DNA of 64,000 nt from Sinimarinibacterium sp. NLF-5-8 (GTDB taxonomy: Bacteria; Pseudomonadota; Gammaproteobacteria; Nevskiales; Nevskiaceae), in contig NZ_CP048030.1 in assembly GCF_010092425.1 (NCBI RefSeq), positions 744,001 to 808,000 of the forward strand, read 5' to 3'. The notes beneath the pieces were generated by a model. The model was not told the origin of the DNA, did not search any database, and worked only from the letters and a program-made list of their open reading frames with translations. Within the stretch, counting starts at the first letter, position 1, and the number at the start of each line of letters is the position of its first letter. Shown here piece after piece: positions 41,926 through 51,515 of this stretch. Made by a program: the position numbers and the translations under genes.

Positions 41926-42996
41926 ATGAAAATCGAAGCCATTCTTGCGTTTCTGGGTTCGGCTGCCGTGTGCCTGCTGATTGTGCTCACCCAAAAATGG
42001 CATGGCCGTTTCAGCATGGACAGCGCCCAGGGCGTGCAGAAGTTTCACTGCACACCCACTCCGCGGATCGGTGGGCTGGGCATTGTGTGTGGCATGTTGC
42101 TGGGGCTTGCCGTGCTGATGGCAAATCCCAACAAATCCAACGATCTGGGCATTCTCAAGATCATCATGATCGCCGGGATTCCGGCGTTTGCCTTTGGCCT
42201 GCTGGAAGACCTCACCAAACGCGTTTCAGTGCGCGCGCGCCTGCTTGCCACCATTGGCTCCGGGCTACTGGCCTGGGCGATTTCGGGCATCTCATTGACC
42301 AGTATCCAGGTTGTCGGCATCGACGCCTTGCTTTCGGTCAAGGTCATTTCAGTGCTGTTTACCGCCTTTGCCATTGGCGGCGTTGCCAATGCCATCAACA
42401 TCATCGACGGCTTCAACGGCCTGGCCGCAGGCGTGGTGATGATCATGATGCTGGCATTTGGCGGCGTGGCCCTGCAGGTGGGGGATACCGGCCTTGCCGC
42501 CGCCTGTGTGGCCGTCATGAGCGGCGTTGCCGGCTTCTTTTTGATCAACTGGCCCAAAGGCAAAATCTTTTTGGGTGATGGCGGCTCCTACTTTTTAGGC
42601 TTTGCCGTGGCCTGGATTGCCGTGCTGCTGCCCGAACGCAACCCCAGCGTATCGCCGTGGGCCAGCCTGCTGATCTGTGCCTATCCGATCATTGAAGTGG
42701 GCTTTAGCTTTTACCGAAAAACCGTGCGTGAGGGCTACCACCCCAGCCAGCCGGACGGGGTGCACTTTCACATGCTGATCAACCGGCGCTGGACCAAAAA
42801 ACTATTCCCGAACCTTGAACCCTGCCTGCAAAACGCCATGACCTCGCCGCTTTTGTGGCTTTACACCGCAGTGCTGGGCGGACTTGCCGTGGTGTTTTAT
42901 CAACACCAGGGCGCGCTGATCGTTTTTTTGCTGCTCGGTATCGGCCTGTACCTGCTCACCTACCGTAAACTCAGCCGATTCAGGTGGTGGGCGTGA
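41926..42996 (+). CDS. WecA-like undecaprenyl-phosphate sugar-1-phosphate transferase
   Basis: A 356-residue polytopic enzyme of the MraY/WecA family, the initiating transferase that puts the first sugar phosphate on undecaprenyl phosphate. It has about 10-11 TM segments. Motifs: PTPRIGGLGIV, VANAINIIDGFNGLAAG (NxxNxxDGxxGL), and FLGDGGSYFLGF. The HPSQPDGVHFHML stretch matches the His-rich cytoplasmic motif IV. It is the first gene of the assembly locus leading to galE, ugd, the flippase and the polymerase. UDP-GlcNAc or a derivative is the likely donor. Confidence 0.9.
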   Translation: MKIEAILAFLGSAAVCLLIVLTQKWHGRFSMDSAQGVQKFHCTPTPRIGGLGIVCGMLLGLAVLMANPNKSNDLGILKIIMIAGIPAFAFGLLEDLTKRVSVRARLLATIGSGLLAWAISGISLTSIQVVGIDALLSVKVISVLFTAFAIGGVANAINIIDGFNGLAAGVVMIMMLAFGGVALQVGDTGLAAACVAVMSGVAGFFLINWPKGKIFLGDGGSYFLGFAVAWIAVLLPERNPSVSPWASLLICAYPIIEVGFSFYRKTVREGYHPSQPDGVHFHMLINRRWTKKLFPNLEPCLQNAMTSPLLWLYTAVLGGLAVVFYQHQGALIVFLLLGIGLYLLTYRKLSRFRWWA

Positions 42997-43148
42997 ACCC
43001 ATCTGCTTATAGTGCGCTTCTGCTGCGGCGCGCCACACACCGGCCTTTGCCGCGCCCATAACCCAATATTGCGTTGATTGACTGTGACCAGATTTTTTTC
43101 ATGCCAGCGGTGTTCATCATCTGAACAAGGTTTTTTGGAGTGCCAGCC

Positions 43149-43544
43149 ATGAGCGCGCGCACCGCCGACCTTGCCGATGCCGCCCACGGCAGCCAAACCC
43201 ACAAACTGCGTGAAGAAGCCCACCTCAAAGTGCTGCGGCTGATTCAGGCGCAGCCGCATCTCAACCAGCGCGAACTGGCTGAACAACTGGGCATCAGCCT
43301 CGGTAAAACCAACTACCTCATCAAAGGCCTGATCGAAAAAGGCTGGGTCAAGGCCAACAACTTTAAAAACAGCGACAACAAACTCGGCTACCTCTATCAA
43401 CTCACCCCCAACGGGCTTGAAAACAAAGCCAAAATCACGCTGCGCTACCTCGCGCGCCGTACTCAGGAGTACCAGGATTTGCGCGCCGAACTTGAACAAC
43501 TGCAACACGAAGTCAGCAGCATTGGCAGCGGAGCACGCCCATGA
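43149..43544 (+). CDS. EPS-associated MarR family regulator
   Basis: 131 residues; start ATG 43149 with TGGAG 8 nt upstream. A winged helix opens [20 protein letters not shown] and continues [20 protein letters not shown], and [19 protein letters not shown] follows, as in the MarR-like regulators that recur in exopolysaccharide loci. A C-terminal coiled coil ([14 protein letters not shown]) may dimerise. It overlaps galE by 4 nt. Likely local control of the polysaccharide genes. Confidence 0.88.
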   Translation: MSARTADLADAAHGSQTHKLREEAHLKVLRLIQAQPHLNQRELAEQLGISLGKTNYLIKGLIEKGWVKANNFKNSDNKLGYLYQLTPNGLENKAKITLRYLARRTQEYQDLRAELEQLQHEVSSIGSGARP

Positions 43545-44560
43545 GCATCCTCGTCACCGGCGGCGCCGGCTACATCGGCTCGCACACCGTGCTTGAACTG
43601 CTGCAAGCCGGGCACGACGTCATCGTTCTCGACAACCTCTGCAACAGCGCACAGGAATCCCTCGCGCGCGTGGCGCAAATCACCGGCCACAGCGCCCACT
43701 TCATTCAGGGTGATGTGCGCGACGCCGCATTGTTGGCACAAATCTTTGCCCAAAACCGCATTGAATCCGTCATCCACTTTGCTGGCCTCAAAGCCGTGGG
43801 CGAAAGTGTTGCCCAACCGCTGCGCTACTACCAAAACAACGTCGAAGGCACGCTCACCCTCTGCGATGCCATGCAAAAAGCAGGTGTTTTTACGCTGGTC
43901 TTCAGCTCCACCGCCACCGTTTATGGCAACGCCCAGACCATGCCGATCAGCGAGGCCACGCCAACCGGACACACCACCAACCCCTACGGCAGCAGCAAAC
44001 TGATGGTGGAAAACATCCTGCGCGACCTCGCCGCCGCCGACCCGCGCTGGCGTATCGCCGTACTGCGCTACTTCAACCCCGTTGGCGCGCACAGCAGCGG
44101 CAAAATTGGCGAAGATCCGCAAGGTATTCCCAACAACCTGCTGCCCTACATCGCCCAGGTCGCCGTTGGCCGCCTGCCCAAACTCAACATCTTTGGCAAC
44201 GACTATCCCACCCCGGACGGCACCGGCGTGCGCGACTACATCCATGTTGTAGACCTCGCCCAAGGCCACCTCAAAGCACTGGATGCGCTCAACCAACACA
44301 GCGGCTGGAACGTCTGGAACCTCGGCACCGGCCAAGGCTACAGCGTGCTCGAAATGGTGCGCGCGTTTGAAAAAGCCAGCGGCAAAGCCGTTCCCTGCCA
44401 AATCGCCCCCCGCCGCAGCGGCGACGTGGCCCAATGCTGGTCCGATCCCAGCAAAGCCCAGCAACAACTCGGCTGGCAGGCCACACGCGACCTCGACCAA
44501 ATGATGCAAGACGCCTGGGCCTGGCAAAGCCAAAACCCCCAAGGGTATCGGGAGGCATAA
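43541..44560 (+). CDS. galE: UDP-glucose 4-epimerase
   Basis: 339 residues. An extended SDR with GGAGYIGSH near the N-terminus, the active-site Ser/Thr region [11 protein letters not shown], and catalytic [11 protein letters not shown] (Tyr and Lys). [12 protein letters not shown] and the C-terminal [16 protein letters not shown] are typical. It interconverts UDP-glucose and UDP-galactose for the polymer. It is followed by repeat-rich DNA, not directly by the next biosynthetic gene. Confidence 0.96.
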   Translation: MSILVTGGAGYIGSHTVLELLQAGHDVIVLDNLCNSAQESLARVAQITGHSAHFIQGDVRDAALLAQIFAQNRIESVIHFAGLKAVGESVAQPLRYYQNNVEGTLTLCDAMQKAGVFTLVFSSTATVYGNAQTMPISEATPTGHTTNPYGSSKLMVENILRDLAAADPRWRIAVLRYFNPVGAHSSGKIGEDPQGIPNNLLPYIAQVAVGRLPKLNIFGNDYPTPDGTGVRDYIHVVDLAQGHLKALDALNQHSGWNVWNLGTGQGYSVLEMVRAFEKASGKAVPCQIAPRRSGDVAQCWSDPSKAQQQLGWQATRDLDQMMQDAWAWQSQNPQGYREA

Positions 44561-44700
44561 GGGTGAACAGGCACCAGCACATGGATTTTGAGCCCGCCAG
44601 TGGAGCAGCAACGCCACTGGCGCAGCAAAGCCATTGCCGGAACGATGCCCCCGCCGCGATTACAAACCCAACCACCGCGCGCGCTTTGCAAATAAACAAA

Positions 44701-44798
44701 CCAAGCTCACTCCCTCTCCCGCAAGCGGGAGAGGGCTGGGGAGAGGGCTGGGGAGAGGGCAAGCAAAGCACAACCACCGCGCGCGCTCAAAGTCAAAG
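44701..44798. repeat. Palindromic repeat, intergenic copy of the element inside ugd
   Basis: It starts CCAAGCTCACTCCCTCTCCC, has the palindrome CTCTCCCGC-AA-GCGGGAG, two tandem GGCTGGGGAGAG units, then GGCAAGCAAAGC and a GCGCGC run. The copy at 47648-47725 shares nearly all of this but has one G-rich unit. The flanks 44561-44700 and 44799-44923 hold other REP-like pieces and no gene. Confidence 0.85.
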
Positions 44799-44923
44799 CC
44801 GCAGTAGGAGAGATGCCACAGTTTCAATTTTTACTTTTATATACAGCATCTTATACAAAAAATTAAATAAGGTAAAAACTTTTATCTTATGCTTTGAGGC
44901 TCAGTCTGACCGAGGCTTGTCTG

Positions 44924-46393
44924 ATGTCTGAGCGTAAGCCGTGGGCTTTTTATGGGCGCCGTTTGGAACTGAAACAGTTGCAGCGCATTCTTGAGCGCAA
45001 GCGCTGGTTCTTTTTACAAATATCGGGGCGGCGTCGAATCGGTAAGACGGCTTTAATTCAACAAGCGTTAAAGGCTGTGGGCGTTACCAAAACGCTCTAC
45101 ATTCAGATCCCTGACTCTGACTCCGCCGGCGTTGTTGCTGCGTGCAACGGCTACCTGGAGACTTTTGGCCTGGCTCAGCGCATCACCAGCCTTGCAGAGT
45201 TAGCGGCGCTGGTGGGTCAACTTGCCACACAGGGCTACGTCATTGCACTGGATGAGTTCCAATACTTTCACCGCAAGCACCTGTTTGACTTTTGCTCCTT
45301 GCTCCAGGCCGAGGTTGATCGTCTTGGCGCGCAGGCGCAAAACGTTCAAGGCGGACTGATTGTGCTGGGCTCTTTGCATGCCGAAATGGCTGCTCTTTTA
45401 GAAGACCGCAGCGCTCCGCTATTCAACCGGCTCACTGACGTATTGCAGCTTGATCACATGGACACCGCATCTGTGCTTGAAATGCTGCGCACTCATGCTG
45501 ATGACGACCCCTACCGGCTATTGTTTTTTTGGAACCTGTTTGAAGGCGTGCCCAAGTTTTATCGCGATGCCTACGAACAAGGCGTTATGGATGCCGATCG
45601 GCGCAGTGTCTTGGAACGCCTCTTTTTTGCCAGCTCTTCACCGCTGCGCAATGAAGCCGATAACTGGTTTTTACGCGAGCTGCGTGGCCGTTACGACATG
45701 CTCTTGCAATATCTGGCCGCACACCCTGGCTGTACCAATGCAGAAATTGAAGCCGAACTGACCCAGCTTTCTGGACCCGGTGAAGGTAAGCAGGTTGGCG
45801 GACACCTCAAAATCCTTGCCGGACGCTACCGTATGATTGAGCGACGGCTTCCCATTCTTGCCCCAGCGCGCGCGCGCAGTGGCCGCTACTACATTCGCGA
45901 CAACTTCCTTCGTGCGTGGCTCTTTGCGCTACAGCGCCCCGTATCTGCCGTGGCCTTTCGTCCATTGTCTGAACTGATACAGCAAGCTGATGATCGCCTA
46001 CAAGAAACAGAAGGCCATGCGCTAGAGGCTTTGGTTGCCCAGCTTTATGAAGAGCGCAGCCGCCAGGGACTGGGTGACTTTGCACTCACCCAGCGGATCA
46101 ACGGCTACTGGGATCGAAGCGATGTTGAAATAGATTTGGTAGCCATTGACGAAAACAACCGGCGGATTCGCTTTGGCAGCTGCAAACGCAATCCCCAGCG
46201 GCTGATGGCATCCCTTCCAAACCTGCGCCAATACGCACAGCGTTTTTTGGACACCCATCGTCATTTATCCCATTGGCAGATTGAATATGTGGCGATTGCA
46301 CCCAGCATCTCACCCACTCTTCGTCGCCAGCTACAGCAGCAACAAGCCATACCGCAAGACCTGCCGCAGCTTATTCAGGGGCTAAACGCATGA
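44924..46393 (+). CDS. AAA ATPase with C-terminal DUF234 nuclease-like domain
   Basis: 489 residues from ATG 44924 (GAGG 9 nt upstream). Walker A GRRRIGKT at 35-42, Walker B YVIALDEFQYF, then a winged-helix region (LLQYLAAHPGCTNAEIEAEL). The C-terminal domain has DVEIDLVAIDENNRRIRFGS followed by CK, the E-x-D ... x-K spacing of PD-(D/E)xK nuclease folds, as in archaeal-type ATPase/DUF234 proteins. Such proteins are often in mobile or stress/defence contexts. It interrupts galE and ugd and is flanked on both sides by REP-like repeats, which suggests an insertion. Function unknown. Confidence 0.85.
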   Translation: MSERKPWAFYGRRLELKQLQRILERKRWFFLQISGRRRIGKTALIQQALKAVGVTKTLYIQIPDSDSAGVVAACNGYLETFGLAQRITSLAELAALVGQLATQGYVIALDEFQYFHRKHLFDFCSLLQAEVDRLGAQAQNVQGGLIVLGSLHAEMAALLEDRSAPLFNRLTDVLQLDHMDTASVLEMLRTHADDDPYRLLFFWNLFEGVPKFYRDAYEQGVMDADRRSVLERLFFASSSPLRNEADNWFLRELRGRYDMLLQYLAAHPGCTNAEIEAELTQLSGPGEGKQVGGHLKILAGRYRMIERRLPILAPARARSGRYYIRDNFLRAWLFALQRPVSAVAFRPLSELIQQADDRLQETEGHALEALVAQLYEERSRQGLGDFALTQRINGYWDRSDVEIDLVAIDENNRRIRFGSCKRNPQRLMASLPNLRQYAQRFLDTHRHLSHWQIEYVAIAPSISPTLRRQLQQQQAIPQDLPQLIQGLNA

Positions 46394-46489
46394 TGTACGG
46401 CGCAACCCCTGTATGGCAGACAAGCTCATACCCTCACCTGATTAGAGAGCCCCTTCCGGCTGCGACTCTTGCGCGCGCTGAAGGCTTTA

Positions 46490-46674
46490 TGGATTCCGGC
46501 TTTCGCCGGAATGACGAGGTGAGCCTTCGCCGGAATGACGGAGCAGGGGGCTCAAACACCGCGCGTAAAACAACACTCAGCCATTCGCGGCTAAAGCCGC
46601 TCCCACGGCTGGTGGCTTGTATGGGGGCCTCCCACAACCGATGGCCTTTCGTGGGAGCGGCTTTAGCCGCGAAT
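46490..46674. repeat. REP-like cluster between the AAA ATPase and ugd
   Basis: It contains the right half of the MITE-like element (46490-46516), a shorter fragment ending ATGACG at 46540, and an inverted pair of REP hairpins (46583-46605 and 46651-46674). Each reads TTCGCGGCTAAAGCCGC then TCCCAC, or its complement, as in Pseudomonas REPs. No gene lies between 46394 and 46756; an open frame across it only translates repeats. Confidence 0.85.
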
Positions 46675-46756
46675 CGGCACGCCAATCGAACCACAACCGC
46701 AGTTCAAAAAAACATCAACAAAACCACCTTTCACTCATCACCAAAACAATAAAAAC

Positions 46757-48004
46757 ATGAACATCACCGTTGCCGGAACCGGATACGTTGGCCTTTCAAT
46801 GGCCGTATTACTTGCACAGCACAACACCGTGCTGGCACTGGACATCAACGCTGAAAAAGTCGCCCTCATCAACCAAAAAAAATCCCCGATTGACGACGCC
46901 GAAATCAGCGCCTACCTCAGCACCAAACCGCTCAACCTGCGCGCTACGCTCGATCCGCAGCAAGCCTTTGCCCAGGCTGAGCTGGTCATCATCGCCACCC
47001 CCACCAACTACGACGAAGCCACCCACTACTTTGACACCCGCAGCGTAGAAGCCGTGGTGAGCCAAGTGGCCGCCATCAACCCTGGCGCCAGCATCGTCAT
47101 CAAATCCACCGTTCCCGTTGGCTACACCGAAAAACTGCGCGCGCAGCACCCCGGCCTGCACATCCTCTTTAGCCCCGAATTTTTGCGTGAAGGCAAAGCC
47201 CTTTACGACAACCTCTACCCCAGCCGCATCGTTGTGGGCGAAGACAGCCCGCGCGCGCGCACCTTTGCCCAGCTTTTGCAACAAGGTGCCATCAAAACAG
47301 ACATCCCCGTTCTGTTTACCCACAGCACCGAAGCCGAAGCCATCAAACTCTTTGCCAACACCTACCTCGCCATGCGCGTGGCCTACTTCAACGAGCTCGA
47401 CACCTACGCCGCCATTCACGGCCTCAACACCCGTGAAATTATCCAAGGCGTTGGCCTCGACCCGCGCATTGGCAACCACTACAACAACCCCAGCTTTGGC
47501 TACGGCGGCTACTGCCTGCCCAAAGACGCCAAACAACTGCTCGCCAACTACCAAAGCGTGCCGCAAACCCTGATCAGCGCCATCGTCAGCGCCAACACCA
47601 CCCGCAAAGACTTCATTGCCGACGACATCCTCAAGCGCCTGAACAACCCAAGCTCACTCCCTCTCCCGCAGGCGGGAGAGGGTGGGGGAGAGGGCAAGCA
47701 AAGCCCCGCGCGCGCGCAAAGCCAACCCACCGTTGGCATCTACCGCCTTGTCATGAAAGCCGGCAGCGACAACTTCCGCGCCAGCAGCATTCAAGGCGTG
47801 ATGAAACGCCTCAAAGCCAAAGGCGTGCACGTCATCGTTTACGAACCCGTTTTAGAGCAAGACGACTTCTTTGGCTCCCCCGTCGTCCGCGACCTGACCC
47901 AATTCAAAGCCCAGGCCAACGTCATTGTTGCCAATCGGCCGGCACCTGAGCTGGCAGATGTCAAAGCCAAAATCTACACTCGCGACCTCTTTGGCAGCGA
48001 CTAA
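46757..48004 (+). CDS. ugd: UDP-glucose 6-dehydrogenase with an in-frame repeat insertion
   Basis: 415 residues versus about 388 in relatives. It oxidises UDP-glucose to UDP-glucuronate. NAD loop [17 protein letters not shown] at 5-21, STVPVGYT near 117-124, catalytic Cys253 in [12 protein letters not shown]-terminal [12 protein letters not shown] and YTRDLFGSD. Between ILKRLNN and [10 protein letters not shown], where relatives have only a few residues, about 26 extra residues (298-323, including [17 protein letters not shown]) are encoded by a copy of the repeat seen between genes at 44701. The position is the linker between the central and C-terminal domains, so activity may survive. Confidence 0.93.
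   Translation: MNITVAGTGYVGLSMAVLLAQHNTVLALDINAEKVALINQKKSPIDDAEISAYLSTKPLNLRATLDPQQAFAQAELVIIATPTNYDEATHYFDTRSVEAVVSQVAAINPGASIVIKSTVPVGYTEKLRAQHPGLHILFSPEFLREGKALYDNLYPSRIVVGEDSPRARTFAQLLQQGAIKTDIPVLFTHSTEAEAIKLFANTYLAMRVAYFNELDTYAAIHGLNTREIIQGVGLDPRIGNHYNNPSFGYGGYCLPKDAKQLLANYQSVPQTLISAIVSANTTRKDFIADDILKRLNNPSSLPLPQAGEGGGEGKQSPARAQSQPTVGIYRLVMKAGSDNFRASSIQGVMKRLKAKGVHVIVYEPVLEQDDFFGSPVVRDLTQFKAQANVIVANRPAPELADVKAKIYTRDLFGSD
47648..47725 (+). repeat. Palindromic repeat inserted in frame in ugd
   Basis: It begins CCAAGCTCACTCCCTCTCCC as at 44701, carries the palindrome CTCTCCCGC-AG-GCGGGAG, and continues to GGCAAGCAAAGC and a GCGCGCGC run. About 78 nt, a multiple of three, and free of stop codons in the ugd frame. 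Confidence 0.88.
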
Positions 48005-48600
48005 TCCGCCATGAATCTGCACCCCGCGCCCACCCAAAACCAAAGCCCCCGTAGGAGCGACGCCCCCGCCGCGACTTCTACCCCTGAAGTTGCTCCCGGC
48101 ACCACCCCCGCCCCCGTCATCCTTGCGAAAGCAAGGATCCAGTGCACGGATGCGGCGCGCGCTGAAGGCTTTATGGATTCCGGCTTTCGCCGGAATGACG
48201 AAGTGGGTTTTTTCCAGAATGACGGCGCAGGGGATTCAATGACCGCACGCATTCAAACCCAAAGCCCCCGTAGGAGTGATGCCCTCGTCGCGATTGCAAG
48301 CTCCGCGCAGCCATTCGCGGCTAAAGCCGCTCCCACAGAAGCTACCAGTTGTGAGGGGTTCCCACAGAAGCCACCGGTCGTGGGAGCGGCTTTAGCCGCG
48401 AATCGGCACGCAAATCGAACCACAACCGCCATTCAAAGCCGCTGCGGCAGCGCGCTGTCGCTCAGCAAGCTGATGTTTGATGAGAGCGACGCCCCCGCCG
48501 CGACGTCTACCCCTGGAGTTGCCCCCACCACCGCCTCCGTCATCCTTGCGAAAGCAAGGATCCAGTACATAGGCTCGGTGCGCGGTAAAGACTTTACAGA
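48005..48600. repeat. Dense mosaic of dispersed repeats
   Basis: In order: GTAGGAGCGACGCCCCCGCC-type units (48051, 48270 and, truncated, 48485), a full MITE-like element (48115-48200), an inverted REP pair (48313-48336 and 48380-48403), and the left half of another MITE-like element (48538-48565). The last half-copy ends where the AT-rich island starts. The 711 nt between ugd and the flippase fragment hold no credible gene. Confidence 0.85.
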
Positions 48601-48715
48601 AAGTAATAACTTTGAAATCATTTACGTAAAAATTTTTATCGTCTGGTTTGCTATTTGCGGACGTTACTTATTACAAGATAACATCTGAAAGTTTAGCAGT
48701 AGAAAATCAACTCTA

Positions 48716-49051
48716 ATGTCCAACTCCCGAATTCTTAAAAACACACTCGCTCTTTACACCCGCCAAATCATTATTATTTTCATCACGCTGTATTCCTTGC
48801 GGGTGGTTTTGAATGAGCTAGGTACAGACGACTATGGTGTTTACAGTGTAATCACTGGCTTTGTTACTTTGCTTGCTTTCTTACCAGGCAGTATGGCAAG
48901 CGCAACCCAGCGTTTTTTCTCCTTCGCCATGTGCTTAGAAGTGTTTAGTACCTTGTTACCGGCTGTGGCGCTGGAGCAGTACTCGAGTGAGAAGGCGAAG
49001 CAAGCCTTGGTAGGGATAAATGAGAAATTTGCAAATCGTAATTACACGTAA
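48716..49051 (+). pseudogene. Truncated flippase (N-terminal fragment), chimeric
   Basis: The first about 75 residues (NTLALYTRQIIIIFITLYSL, VVLNELGTDDYGVYSVITGF, ASATQRFFSFAM) match the start of Wzx/MATE-type polysaccharide flippases, including the ATQRF motif. After that the frame runs into 36 unrelated residues (CLEVFSTLLPAVALEQYSSE) and stops. A full flippase gene follows at 49094, so this is a broken remnant from an earlier gene set. AT-rich, at the left edge of the island. Confidence 0.75.
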
Positions 49052-49093
49052 ATCACTGAGCACGCTCAGGTAAGAGCAAATAAATAACACATC

Positions 49094-50317
49094 ATGCTAA
49101 AAAAACTCACTTCCCACCGCTTATTTAAAAACACCTCTGCATTAATCATCATGCAGCTGTTTACCTATGTGGCGCCGTTTATTGTATTACCGTATTTGTC
49201 GCGTACCTTAGGGGCAGATGGTTTTGGTTTAATGATTGCGGCACTGAGCCTGACTGTTATTGCCAACGTCTGTACCGATTTTGGCTTTAACTTGTCAGCC
49301 ACCTATTTAATTTCACGCAAACAAAATCAAACACGTTATATCTCTAAAGTCATTACGGCTATTTACAGCTTAAAGCTGTTGCTATTGTCTTTGGTGTTTT
49401 TCGGTATTGCTCTCTACCTCATTTTTGCAGTGAACTATACCGCGTTGGCTATTGCAGCCATTTACCTTACGGTGTTTTTTCAGGCCTTTTTGTCGCCTTG
49501 GTTATTTCAAGGCATAGAAAAAATGAAGCTAATTACGTATTCCACCATTGCCTCACGCATGGTGTATGTGGTGATTGTATTCTTGCTTGTTAAGCACAAA
49601 GACGACTACGACCTCGCCCTTATGTGTAATGCCATAGCCACTATGCTGGCATGTTTTTTGGCAAACTGGCTAATAAAAAAAGAAGGCTTCTCGCTTGTTA
49701 AACCTTCAAAACGATTAATTAAACTTATGTTTACGCATAGCAGTCAGTTTTTTGTATCACGTGTAGCATTGCAAGCATCTTCATCTATAAGCGTATTAGT
49801 GTTGAATACCTTTGTAACACCAACACAAGTGGGTATATATGGCGCAAGCGATAAACTATTCAACGCATTTAAAAGCCTAATCAATCCTTTCAGTCAAGCT
49901 TTATATCCTTACATGGCGAATACGGGTAACACTAAGTTGCTGTTTAAATTCACTGCTTTGCTAGGGCTGGCTATGTTAATTCCAGCTGGCATAGGGTTCT
50001 ATTTTGCAGAAGAAGTAATTGCCCTTATCTACGGTATTGATTTTATCGAGTCAGCCAATATATTACGAATTTTTATAGTAACTGGATTTTTTGCATTTTT
50101 TTCTATTTTGTATGGCTATCCAGCATTTGCATCTATTAAGCGTGTTGATCTTGCAAATAAAAGTGTAATTATCAGTGGAAGTACACTTTTAGTAGTTTTG
50201 ATTGCACTTGCAAGCTTTCAAATGATAACGATAATGAATGTTGCCTATACCATATTGAGTGTAGAGCTTTTAACTTTATTTTTACGTATATATTGGTTCA
50301 AGAGGATAAGAAAATGA
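49094..50317 (+). CDS. wzx: Wzx-type oligosaccharide flippase
   Basis: A 407-residue membrane protein with about 12-14 hydrophobic segments, opening FKNTSALIIMQLFTYVAPFI and VLPYLSRTLGADGFGLM, the classical start of the polysaccharide_synt family. It moves undecaprenyl-linked repeat units across the inner membrane. AT-rich codon use differs sharply from ugd. It is 25 nt before the first glycerophosphotransferase. Confidence 0.92.
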   Translation: MLKKLTSHRLFKNTSALIIMQLFTYVAPFIVLPYLSRTLGADGFGLMIAALSLTVIANVCTDFGFNLSATYLISRKQNQTRYISKVITAIYSLKLLLLSLVFFGIALYLIFAVNYTALAIAAIYLTVFFQAFLSPWLFQGIEKMKLITYSTIASRMVYVVIVFLLVKHKDDYDLALMCNAIATMLACFLANWLIKKEGFSLVKPSKRLIKLMFTHSSQFFVSRVALQASSSISVLVLNTFVTPTQVGIYGASDKLFNAFKSLINPFSQALYPYMANTGNTKLLFKFTALLGLAMLIPAGIGFYFAEEVIALIYGIDFIESANILRIFIVTGFFAFFSILYGYPAFASIKRVDLANKSVIISGSTLLVVLIALASFQMITIMNVAYTILSVELLTLFLRIYWFKRIRK

Positions 50318-50342
50318 ATCCTAAGTTACAAAAGAAGGTTTT

Positions 50343-51512
50343 ATGCTCAATCAATTGTTAAGCTTTATCTTTTCACTTATTTCCTTAATTATTCCTACCA
50401 ACAAGAAAGTTTATATTTTCGGCTCTTGGTTTGGTGAAAAGTATAACGATAATTCGAAGTATCTTTATGAATATATATTAGAGAACCATCCAGAAATTAA
50501 AGCTTATTGGTTTACTAGAGAGAAAAAAGTATTCGAACACCTGAAGAGGGAAAGGAAACCAGTCTTGTATGGAGTTTCAATTAATTCTATTTGCCTGCAC
50601 TTGGTTGCTTTTGTTGTTTTTTATACAGTCAGTTTTAATAAAGATTTGATGGGTCCTTTTACGAACAAAAAGACTATAAAATTCAATTTATGGCATGGAT
50701 CACCAATGAAAAAAATTGGTTTAGATGTTATTAGATCAGGGGTGGGTTTAAAAGAAAGCTTGGTTGTGTCTCATATAGACTCTAGATTCAGGAGGCTTGT
50801 TAAAAAATGCTTTAGAGGGATTTATAAGAAAGCCACATTAAAAAGAGAACTTATATTATCTTCCTCAGCCGAAATTAGTGAATGTTTAAAAACAGCATTT
50901 GGCTTGAACGATAAGCAAGTAATGCTAGCTGGCTATCCTAAATTAGACCACTTTTTCAAGTCCGATGAGTACATAACAGGCAAACTGCTTTATGCCCCTA
51001 CTTATCGTGGAGATTATAACAGTGAGCTAGATATATTGACTGAATTCGGTTTTGAGTTGAAAAAAATTGAAGACTGGTTAGAAAGAGAAAATCTTGAGTT
51101 GGATATTAAGCTTCATCCAGCTAACAGATTGCCAAGTGAAGTTGAGGAAAAGATAAACGATTCTTGCAGGGTTAACTTACTAGAAGTTGACGATATTTAT
51201 GAAGTATTAAATTTGTATGAGTATGTAATAACTGACTTTTCCAGTATATTTTTTGATGCTCTAGCAATTGGGAAAAAAGTAATACTAGCACCCTTTGGGA
51301 TTGATAGTTATTTAGAAAATGATCGAGAGCTATATTTTAATGTAGGCGAACTATTTCCTTATGATAAATCATATGATTGGGTGGAATTGATAGAAAATTT
51401 TAAGGGATATAAGAAACTATGCCAAATCGAAGAAGCAAGATTGTTTTATAATTATGCCGATGGGGAAAGTTCAAAAAGAATCATGGAAATGCTTGGCAAA
51501 ATAGATAAATAG
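50343..51512 (+). CDS. CDP-glycerol glycerophosphotransferase family protein (1)
   Basis: 389 residues of the TagB/TagF family. Motifs: KKVYIFGSWFGEKYNDNSKY near the start, FNLWHGSPMKKIG, LLYAPTYRGDYNSE, the catalytic-region IKLHPANRLP, and VITDFSSIFFDALAIGKKVI. It probably transfers glycerol phosphate, or a related polyol phosphate, from a CDP donor onto the glycan. tagD at 54012 would supply CDP-glycerol. Paralogue at 54398. Confidence 0.88.
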   Translation: MLNQLLSFIFSLISLIIPTNKKVYIFGSWFGEKYNDNSKYLYEYILENHPEIKAYWFTREKKVFEHLKRERKPVLYGVSINSICLHLVAFVVFYTVSFNKDLMGPFTNKKTIKFNLWHGSPMKKIGLDVIRSGVGLKESLVVSHIDSRFRRLVKKCFRGIYKKATLKRELILSSSAEISECLKTAFGLNDKQVMLAGYPKLDHFFKSDEYITGKLLYAPTYRGDYNSELDILTEFGFELKKIEDWLERENLELDIKLHPANRLPSEVEEKINDSCRVNLLEVDDIYEVLNLYEYVITDFSSIFFDALAIGKKVILAPFGIDSYLENDRELYFNVGELFPYDKSYDWVELIENFKGYKKLCQIEEARLFYNYADGESSKRIMEMLGKIDK

Positions 51513-51515
51513 ATT

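Noticed and set aside
46390-46752. 120-residue open frame between the AAA ATPase and ugd
   Set aside because: Covers REP and MITE-like repeats; peptide is repeat translation.
48011-48688. 225-residue open frame after ugd
   Set aside because: It only translates the dispersed repeats (ATPVILAKARIQ-type peptides) and has no domain; composition follows the repeat mosaic.
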